Assembly (NCBI GenBank): GCA_030839105.1
Contig: JAUZEI010000344.1
Span: forward strand, 1 to 5,759
Direction: 5' to 3'
Source of the DNA: Actinomycetota bacterium
GTDB taxonomy: Bacteria; Actinomycetota; Acidimicrobiia; IMCC26256; PALSA-610
Length of the DNA: 5,759 bases
A program made the translations under genes and the position numbers. Position 1 is the stretch's first letter; each line of letters starts with the position of its first letter. Shown piece after piece: positions 1 to 5,759 of this stretch. The notes under the pieces were generated by a model. That model was not told the origin of the DNA and did no database searches. It was given only the letters and a program-made list of their open reading frames with translations.

Positions 1-577
1 CAGTCGTGCCAGCGATCGACGTCGCGCGCAAGAGCCCAGAAGTGCGCGAGGAGATGATGCGACAGCAGGACGGGCTGCGCGCGTTGTAGGTGGGTGTAGC
101 CGGGCAGCGCGATCTCGGTCGATTCCCCAGCCCGTTGCAGGAGCACGCGCTGCAACTCGTGGATGCGGAGCGCGACCGCACGACCCTCGCGGCGGAGGTA
201 GAGCCGAAGATCGAGCGCAACCTGGTCGTTGCGACTACGACCGGTGTGCAGCTTGGCGCCGACGGGACCGGCAATCTCGGTGATCCGGCGTTCGATCGCG
301 GTGTGGATGTCCTCGTCGCTCGGAGCGAACGCGAACGTGTCGTCGGCCAACTCGGCTTCGACCTGGTCCAACGCCTTGATCACGCTCGCCCGCTCGTCGT
401 CGGTGAGCAAGCCGACCCGAGCGAGCATCTGGACGTGGGCGCGCGAGCCGGTCAGGTCGTCACCCGCGAGGCGACGGTCGAACGGCAGGCTGACGGTGAA
501 CGCGAGGAGCTCGTCGGCGGGACCTTCGCCGAATCGTCCGTGCCAGAGCGGGCGCCCGGTCGCGGGGTCGTGCCCGG

Positions 578-581
<4 letters not shown>
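1..581 (-). CDS. argH: Argininosuccinate lyase (ArgH), N-terminal 193 residues, cut by window edge
   Basis: Cytosolic enzyme for the last step of arginine synthesis: it splits argininosuccinate into arginine and fumarate. I translated it by hand from a GTG at 581-579. The N-terminal LWHGRFGEGPADEL (residues 12-25) and FTVSLPFDRRL match the usual start of the family. Further motifs are DIHTAIE (91-97), the substrate-binding HTGRSRNDQ (112-120) and GYTHLQRAQP (161-170), whose Thr163-His164 pair is the family's conserved catalytic-region pair. The flexible loop with the catalytic serine (GSSxMPxKxN) lies beyond the window; the family is usually about 460-470 residues, so roughly 40 percent is present. 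The GTG overlaps the argG stop as GTGA, with a weak GGGA five bases upstream, which suggests translational coupling to argG. The frame is open throughout and I see no sign of damage. Delta-crystallins and fumarases share the fold, but the motifs and the argG neighbour make ArgH secure. Confidence 0.96.
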
Positions 582-1786
<1,205 letters not shown>

Positions 1787-1794
1787 GATGACGT

Positions 1795-1800
1795 CTCCTT
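1795..1800 (-). promoter_or_regulatory. Strong ribosome binding site of argG
   Basis: AAGGAG on the minus strand, eight bases before the GTG of argG, inside the only non-coding gap of the window (1787-1812). It fixes the argG start and implies independent ribosome loading, unlike the overlapping starts elsewhere in the operon. The gap shows no hairpin terminator and is too short to hold a convincing promoter of its own; a promoter within the end of argR cannot be excluded. Confidence 0.85.
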
Positions 1801-1812
1801 CGAACTACGGGG

Positions 1813-2283
1813 TCAGAGTCCGGCGAGGCCGGCGAGCTCGGCGGCGACGGTCGCGCCGCCGACGGATTCATTGCAGACGACGAGCACGGTGTCGTCGCCG
1901 GCGACCGTGCCGAGCACGGACGCGAGCGACGCGCGATCCAGTGCGGAAGCTACGACATGGGCACTACCGGGCGGGGTGCGCAGCACTGCGAGGTTCGCGC
2001 TGTGCGCGACCTCGACGACGAACTCGCTCATCAGCCGCTTCAGGTGGTCGTCGGTAGGCGCCCGCTCGCGCGTGTACTCCGGAATCGCGTACGCCATCGC
2101 ACCGCCGGGGATGCGAACCTTCACCGCGCCGAGGTCCTCGAGATCACGGCTCACCGTGGCCTGGGTGGCGACGATGCCGTCGGCCTCCAGCATCTGTACG
2201 AGCTGGGCCTGACTGGAGATCGGCTGATCCTCGAGCATGCGCAGGATCCGGTGCTGACGTTGCGGTTTGCCGAGCGTGGTCAC
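1813..2283 (-). CDS. argR: Arginine repressor (ArgR)
   Basis: Arginine-dependent DNA-binding regulator; members of this family form hexamers that bind ARG boxes and repress arginine-synthesis genes when arginine is plentiful. The protein has 156 residues, the usual length. An N-terminal winged helix-turn-helix (about residues 8-70) contains the recognition motif ATQATVSRDLEDLGAVKV (39-56). A linker rich in charged residues leads to the C-terminal oligomerisation and arginine-binding domain, with SANLAVLRTPPGSAHVVAS (95-113) and GTVAGDDTVLVV (125-136). Asp130-Asp131 correspond to the aspartate pair that contacts arginine in the family. The start is the GTG at 2283-2281, overlapping the argF stop as GTGA, with GGGGGAG five bases upstream; the open frame further upstream is an out-of-frame shadow of argF. 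Being inside the operon, it probably regulates its own expression. I see no ARG box in the window; the operator would be expected before argC. Confidence 0.97.
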   Translation of the reverse strand: MTTLGKPQRQHRILRMLEDQPISSQAQLVQMLEADGIVATQATVSRDLEDLGAVKVRIPGGAMAYAIPEYTRERAPTDDHLKRLMSEFVVEVAHSANLAVLRTPPGSAHVVASALDRASLASVLGTVAGDDTVLVVCNESVGGATVAAELAGLAGL

Positions 2284-3215
2284 GTTCTCTCCCCCGAGAG
2301 CAGTAGGCCGTCCTCCGAGAGCAGGTCGACGAGCAGCGCGCGGGCGGCGTGCATGCGGTTCCCCGCCTGGCGCCAGACGACCGACTGCGGGCCGTCGATG
2401 ACATCGGCCGTCACTTCGTCGCCGCGGTGCGCGGGCAGGCAGTGCATGAAGATCACCGGATCGTTCGCCGCCTTCATGAGGTCGGCGTCGATCGTCCAAC
2501 CGGCAAACGCCCGCAGTCGTTGCTCGCGCTCGTCCTCTTGACCCATCGACGTCCACACGTCGCTGTAGACGACGTCGGCGCCGCGCACCGCGTCGTACGG
2601 ATCGCTCACGAGCTCGACGCTGCCGCCGAGATTGCGAACCCGGTCGACGACATGCGGATCGAGCTCGTAGCCGTCGGGAGACGCGATGGCGAGCTCGACA
2701 CCGGACAAGGCGCTCGCGTACGCGAGCGAGGCGGCGACATTGTTGCCGTCGCCGACGTACGCGATGCGGCGACCCTCGAGCTCGCCCAAGTCTTCGCGCA
2801 TCGTCAGGAGATCGGCGAGCGCCTGGCACGGGTGCGCGGTGTCGGACAAGAGGTTGACGACGGGTACGTCGACGACCGCCGTCATGCGTTCGAGGACGCG
2901 GTGGTCGAACACGCGCGCGGTGATCACCGAGCACATCGTCGCCATCGTGGACGCGACGTCTTCCACCGACTCCCGGCGATCGAGGTCGACCTCCTCGTCG
3001 CGCACAAAGATGGGATGTCCGCCGAGCGTCGCGACCGCCATCTCCACGGAGATGCGAGTGCGCGCCGACGGCTTCTGGAACAGCGCGACGACACCCTGGC
3101 CGGCGAGGATCTGGGGGATGGAGCCCGGGTCGTGCTTCCACGTCAGCGCGTTCCCGAGGATGGTGCGCAGGCGAACCGGATCGAGGTCGTCGACCTCGAG
3201 AAGATGGCGCGTCAT
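2280..3215 (-). CDS. argF: Ornithine carbamoyltransferase (ArgF)
   Basis: Transfers the carbamoyl group from carbamoyl phosphate to ornithine, giving citrulline and phosphate; cytosolic, normally a trimer. The protein has 311 residues, typical for the family. The carbamoyl-phosphate domain has FQKPSARTRISVE (46-58), where SARTR replaces the more common STRTR. RVFDH (101-105) and HPCQALAD (128-135) complete that site. The ornithine domain has GDGNNVAASL (155-164), DVWTSMGQE (219-227) and HCLPAHRGDEV (258-268). The HCLPAHRG form points to true ornithine carbamoyltransferase rather than the acetyl- or succinylornithine enzymes. The start is the ATG at 3215-3213, overlapping the argD stop as ATGA and preceded by GGAGG seven bases upstream. 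The frame stays open far upstream, but that translation is arginine-rich and is an out-of-frame reading of argD. The TGA overlaps the argR start. Confidence 0.97.
   Translation of the reverse strand: MTRHLLEVDDLDPVRLRTILGNALTWKHDPGSIPQILAGQGVVALFQKPSARTRISVEMAVATLGGHPIFVRDEEVDLDRRESVEDVASTMATMCSVITARVFDHRVLERMTAVVDVPVVNLLSDTAHPCQALADLLTMREDLGELEGRRIAYVGDGNNVAASLAYASALSGVELAIASPDGYELDPHVVDRVRNLGGSVELVSDPYDAVRGADVVYSDVWTSMGQEDEREQRLRAFAGWTIDADLMKAANDPVIFMHCLPAHRGDEVTADVIDGPQSVVWRQAGNRMHAARALLVDLLSEDGLLLSGERT
2289..2295 (-). promoter_or_regulatory. Ribosome binding site deciding the argR start
   Basis: GGGGGAG on the minus strand, five bases before the GTG of argR and lying within the last codons of argF. 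It supports the GTG that overlaps the argF stop, rather than any start further upstream in the long open frame. Confidence 0.7.
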
Positions 3216-4396
3216 CGCAGAGCCTCCGCGACACGGGCGACGGCTTCGTCGATCTCGGCGTCGGACACGAGCAACGGCGGGGCGAATCGCAGGGCACTCG
3301 GGGTCACCGCGTTGACGACAAGACCCCGATCGAGGCATTTCTGTGCAACCTCGCGAGCGTCGTACTGCGCACCCAACTCGGCGGCGATGAGCAGACCCGC
3401 CCCGCGCACCTCGGACACGCCGTCGAGCTTGGACAGCGCCTCGACGAGGCGCGAGCCGGCACGGGCGGCACGCTCGGGGACCCGCTCCCGCTCCATGACC
3501 TCGAGGACCGCGAGCGCGGCGCGGGCCGCGAGCGGTTGGCCGCCGAACGTCGTCGCGTGGTCGCCCGGCGCGAAAGACGCGGCAATCTCGGCCCGGGCCC
3601 AGCACGCGCCGATCGGTACACCGTTGCCGAGCGCCTTGGCCATCGTCACGACGTCGGGCCGCACACCGGAATGCTCGAAGCCGAACCAGCGCCCCGTGCG
3701 ACCGAGTCCGGTCTGCACTTCGTCGATGATGAGCAACGCCTCGCGCTCGTCGCAGAGTCGCCGCACGCCGTGCAGATACTCGGCCGACGCGGGGATCACA
3801 CCGCCCTCGCCCTGCACGGCTTCGAGCAACACCGCGGCGACCCGATCGTCCATCGCGTTGTCGAGCGCGTCGAGGTCGTCGAAGGAAACCTGGCGGAACC
3901 CCTCGGGCAACGGCTGGAACGTCTCCTGCTTCTGAGGTTGGCCAGTGGCGGCGAGCGTCGTGAGGGTCCGTCCGTGAAAGGAGCCGTACGCGCTGATCAC
4001 GTGGAAGCGATTCGGCCCACCGTTGAGTTGTCCGTGCCGGCGCGCCAGCTTGATCGCGCACTCGTTCGACTCGGCCCCGGAGTTGCAGAAGAAGACGCGG
4101 CCGTCGCCACCGAGCAGCGCGTTCAGCCGCGCCGCAACCTTGGGTTGTACGTCGTTGTAGTACAGGTTGGAGACGTGCAACAGCGTCGCCGCCTGCTCCG
4201 CGATCGCGGCCGCGACCTCGGGGTGCGCGTGACCGAGCGACGTCACCGCGAGTCCGGTGAGGAAGTCGAGACACTCCTTGCCCTCGCTGTCCCAGAGCAC
4301 CGTTCCGTTGCCGCGCACGAAGGCGATCGGCAGCCGGCCGTAGGTCTGCATCACGTTCTCGGCGTCTTGTGCTCGAAGGTCGGCCAAGGTACTCAC
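3212..4396 (-). CDS. argD: Acetylornithine aminotransferase (ArgD)
   Basis: PLP-dependent class III aminotransferase that converts N-acetylglutamate 5-semialdehyde plus glutamate to N2-acetylornithine and 2-oxoglutarate. Family members can also act on the succinyl-diaminopimelate intermediate of lysine synthesis, which the sequence cannot decide. The protein has 394 residues, the usual length. Visible motifs are the cofactor-phosphate loop NSGAESNE (105-112), the FHGRT stretch (140-144), IIDEVQTGLGRTG (223-235) with Asp225 for the pyridine nitrogen, the Schiff-base Lys254 in TMAKALGNG, TTFGGQPLA (282-290) and RFAPPL near the C-terminus (370-375). The start is the GTG at 4396-4394, overlapping the argB stop as GTGA; the ribosome site before it is weak, so coupling to argB is likely. 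A later ATG at 4351-4349 is possible but would remove part of the N-terminal segment. It overlaps argF by four bases at its end. Confidence 0.97.
   Translation of the reverse strand: MSTLADLRAQDAENVMQTYGRLPIAFVRGNGTVLWDSEGKECLDFLTGLAVTSLGHAHPEVAAAIAEQAATLLHVSNLYYNDVQPKVAARLNALLGGDGRVFFCNSGAESNECAIKLARRHGQLNGGPNRFHVISAYGSFHGRTLTTLAATGQPQKQETFQPLPEGFRQVSFDDLDALDNAMDDRVAAVLLEAVQGEGGVIPASAEYLHGVRRLCDEREALLIIDEVQTGLGRTGRWFGFEHSGVRPDVVTMAKALGNGVPIGACWARAEIAASFAPGDHATTFGGQPLAARAALAVLEVMERERVPERAARAGSRLVEALSKLDGVSEVRGAGLLIAAELGAQYDAREVAQKCLDRGLVVNAVTPSALRFAPPLLVSDAEIDEAVARVAEALR
3223..3227 (-). promoter_or_regulatory. Ribosome binding site deciding the argF start
   Basis: GGAGG on the minus strand, seven bases before the ATG of argF and inside the last codons of argD. 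It supports this ATG over upstream starts in the same long open frame. Confidence 0.8.
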
Positions 4397-5292
4397 GAGT
4401 CGACCATCGTTCCGACGCCCTCCCGGGTGAAGAACTCGAGCAGCAGCGCGTGGGGCAGGCGCCCGTCGAGGATGTGCGCGCGGCGCACACCGTTCCGCAG
4501 CGCGGACACACACGACTCGAGTTTGGGGATCATGCCTTCCGACGCCTTGCCGTCGAGGATCAACTTCTCCAGGCCGTCGACACCGACCCGCGAGATCAGT
4601 GAACTCTGGTCGGGCCAATCGGCGTAGACGCCGGCGACATCGGTGAGATAGACGAGCTTTTCCGCTCCGAGCGCGACCGCGATCGCGCCCGCGACCGTAT
4701 CGGCGTTGATGTTGTACGCCTGGCCCTCGTCGTCGACACCGATCGTCGCGATCACCGGGATCAGTTCCTCGCGCAACAGGCGCAGGACCATCGTGGGATC
4801 GATCGATCGCACGTCGCCGACGAACCCGAGCACCGGATCGCGTTGTTCGACCCGGATCAGTCCCGCGTCCTCGCCCGACATGCCCACGGCATAGGAACCC
4901 AGACGGTTCACGCTTGCCACAATGTCGCGATTCACCTTGCCGAACAGCGCCATCCGCACGATGTCGACAGTCTCGGCGTCCGTCACGCGGCGACCGTCGA
5001 CGAACTCGGGCTCCTTGCCGAGACGTCGCATGAGCTCGGTGATCTGCGGTCCACCACCGTGCACGACGACCGGGTTCATGCCGACGAGTCGCATCAACAC
5101 GACGTCCGTCGCGAACAGGTCGGCCAGCTCGCGGTTCTCCATCGCGTGACCGCCGTACTTGATCACGACGGTCTTGCCGGAGAACTCACGGATGAACGGC
5201 AGCGCGTCGGCGAGCACGTGGGCCTTTTCGCCCGCGTCCTTCAGACGGGAGGCGAAATCCCCCTGGTCGCTCATCTCCATGTCGGCGCTCAC
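4393..5292 (-). CDS. argB: Acetylglutamate kinase (ArgB)
   Basis: Phosphorylates N-acetylglutamate with ATP, the second step and usual control point of arginine synthesis. The protein has 299 residues from the GTG. It belongs to the amino acid kinase fold: VIKYGGHAM (43-51, with Lys45), HGGGPQI (78-84), GMSGEDAG (137-144), NINADTVAGAIA (194-205), YLTDVAGVY (215-223) and EGMIPKLE (252-259). A long N-terminal segment before ALPFIREF and the C-terminal LLEFFTREGVGTM (284-296) resemble arginine-inhibited hexameric members such as that of Pseudomonas aeruginosa; inhibition is inferred. Three starts are possible: GTG 5292, ATG 5280 and ATG 5274. I chose the GTG because it overlaps the argJ stop as GTGA, the pattern of most junctions here, with GGCGGA four bases upstream. 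The frame remains open to 5709, but that part is an out-of-frame reading of argJ. Confidence 0.96.
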   Translation of the reverse strand: MSADMEMSDQGDFASRLKDAGEKAHVLADALPFIREFSGKTVVIKYGGHAMENRELADLFATDVVLMRLVGMNPVVVHGGGPQITELMRRLGKEPEFVDGRRVTDAETVDIVRMALFGKVNRDIVASVNRLGSYAVGMSGEDAGLIRVEQRDPVLGFVGDVRSIDPTMVLRLLREELIPVIATIGVDDEGQAYNINADTVAGAIAVALGAEKLVYLTDVAGVYADWPDQSSLISRVGVDGLEKLILDGKASEGMIPKLESCVSALRNGVRRAHILDGRLPHALLLEFFTREGVGTMVDS

Positions 5293-5759
5293 GACGTCCG
5301 CCGGTTCTCGTCGATGTACGCGTGCGAGAGATCGGTGGTGAGCACCGTCGCTTCGCCGTGTGCCTGGCGCAGATCGCAGCGGATCTCGATGTCGTGCTCG
5401 GCGAGGCCGGCGGTGACGGCGCGCGCGTCGTGCGCAGCGGCGATCCCGTCCCGGCACACCGTCACGCCGTTGTAGGAGATGTCGACGGCTTCGGGATCGA
5501 GGAAGGCCCCGCTCGCGCCGAGCTCCGACAACACGCGTCCCCAGTAGGGGTCGTTCCCGTTGAGCGAGCACTGCACGAGCTGGCTGTCGGCGACGGCGCG
5601 GGCCGCAATGCGGGCTTCGGCAGTGCTGCGGGCGCCGACGACGCGGACGGTCACGAACTTGGTCGCGCCCTCTGCATCGCGCGCCATCTGCTCGGCCAGC
5701 GAGCCGCACACTTCGGTGAGCGCGGCGGTGAAGGCGTGGACGTCGACCGCGCCCGCCCG
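5289..5759 (-). CDS. argJ: Glutamate N-acetyltransferase / ornithine acetyltransferase (ArgJ), C-terminal part, cut by window edge
   Basis: ArgJ moves the acetyl group of N-acetylornithine to glutamate, releasing ornithine and recycling acetyl for the first step of the pathway; some members also use acetyl-CoA. Only the last 156 residues are here, all from the beta chain. The self-cleavage site (ATM-T type, with the nucleophilic Thr) lies upstream, outside the window. Recognisable elements are AFTAALTEVCGSLAEQMARD, then EGATK (30-34 of the fragment), SQLVQCSLNGNDPYWGR (59-75) and the C-terminal LSHAYIDEN. Two details differ from the motif forms I know: LVQCS instead of LVKTA or LVKCA, and an ENRRTS tail that is one residue shorter than the Mycobacterium ENSAYSS tail and lacks its tyrosine. 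The frame is open to the window edge; the GTG at 5711 is internal. The TGA overlaps the argB GTG. The identity is secure; activity cannot be judged without the alpha chain. Confidence 0.93.
   Translation of the reverse strand, partial: RAGAVDVHAFTAALTEVCGSLAEQMARDAEGATKFVTVRVVGARSTAEARIAARAVADSQLVQCSLNGNDPYWGRVLSELGASGAFLDPEAVDISYNGVTVCRDGIAAAHDARAVTAGLAEHDIEIRCDLRQAHGEATVLTTDLSHAYIDENRRTS

Noticed and set aside
1787..1812. Possible terminator or ARG-box operator between argR and argG
   Set aside because: The 26 bases contain only a TTCGAA palindrome and the ribosome site. There is no stem-loop with a T-run and no AT-rich inverted repeat of ARG-box type.
2284..3297. Minus-strand frame extending upstream of argR, suggesting a 494-residue ArgR
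   Set aside because: The extension is an out-of-frame reading of argF. The GTG at 2283 with GGGGGAG gives the standard 156-residue repressor.
2349..3935. Plus-strand open frame of 528 codons opposite argF and argD
   Set aside because: Same reasoning: antisense shadow of two intact enzymes, with no domain signature and with abrupt composition changes that follow the underlying genes.
3216..4511. Minus-strand frame extending upstream of argF, which could suggest a large fused ArgF
   Set aside because: The added part is an out-of-frame reading of argD, very rich in arginine. The ATG at 3215 has a GGAGG site and gives the normal ArgF length.
3536..4627. Plus-strand open frame of 363 codons opposite argD and the end of argB
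   Set aside because: Antisense shadow with no family features; both sense genes are complete and carry all catalytic motifs.
4798..4810. Short GATC tandem (GATCGATCGATCG), a self-complementary tract
   Set aside because: It encodes the ordinary Arg-Ser-Ile-Asp-Pro stretch of ArgB. Three tetranucleotide copies in GC-rich, GATC-rich coding sequence are not evidence of a regulatory site or repeat element.

Overview
This window holds most of an arginine-biosynthesis operon. Every gene lies on the minus strand, so transcription runs from high to low coordinates in the order argJ (3' part only), argB, argD, argF, argR, argG, argH (5' part only). This is the argC-J-B-D-F-R-G-H order known from actinobacteria such as Mycobacterium and Streptomyces. 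argC and the N-terminal part of argJ would lie above position 5759, and the rest of argH below position 1. The sequence is strongly GC-rich, with GC-ending codons, GTG starts and an actinobacterial gene order. It is probably chromosomal DNA of a high-GC actinobacterium. The exact class (perhaps Acidimicrobiia or a relative) cannot be settled from the sequence alone.

Layout: 5759-5289 encodes the C-terminal beta-chain part of ArgJ (ornithine acetyltransferase). 5292-4393 is argB (N-acetylglutamate kinase), 4396-3212 argD (acetylornithine aminotransferase), 3215-2280 argF (ornithine carbamoyltransferase), 2283-1813 argR (arginine repressor), 1786-578 argG (argininosuccinate synthase) and 581-1 the first 193 codons of argH (argininosuccinate lyase). 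Five of the six junctions are 4-base stop/start overlaps (GTGA or ATGA). Only argR/argG is separated, by 26 bases carrying a strong AAGGAG ribosome binding site. Coding sequence fills the whole window apart from those 26 bases. I saw no RNA gene, mobile element, CRISPR array, terminator or recognisable ARG box.

Together, ArgB and ArgD convert N-acetylglutamate towards N-acetylornithine (with ArgC, not seen). ArgJ transfers the acetyl group back to glutamate and releases ornithine. ArgF makes citrulline, ArgG condenses it with aspartate, and ArgH releases arginine and fumarate. ArgR sits inside the operon it presumably controls, and ArgB looks like the arginine-inhibited type, so arginine probably acts at both the gene and the enzyme level.

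I found no previously undescribed system. The region is ordinary core metabolism. The points worth a second look are small: the single break in translational coupling at argR/argG, a slightly unusual ArgJ C-terminus and substrate-site motif, a SARTR carbamoyl-phosphate loop in ArgF, and the choice of argB start.
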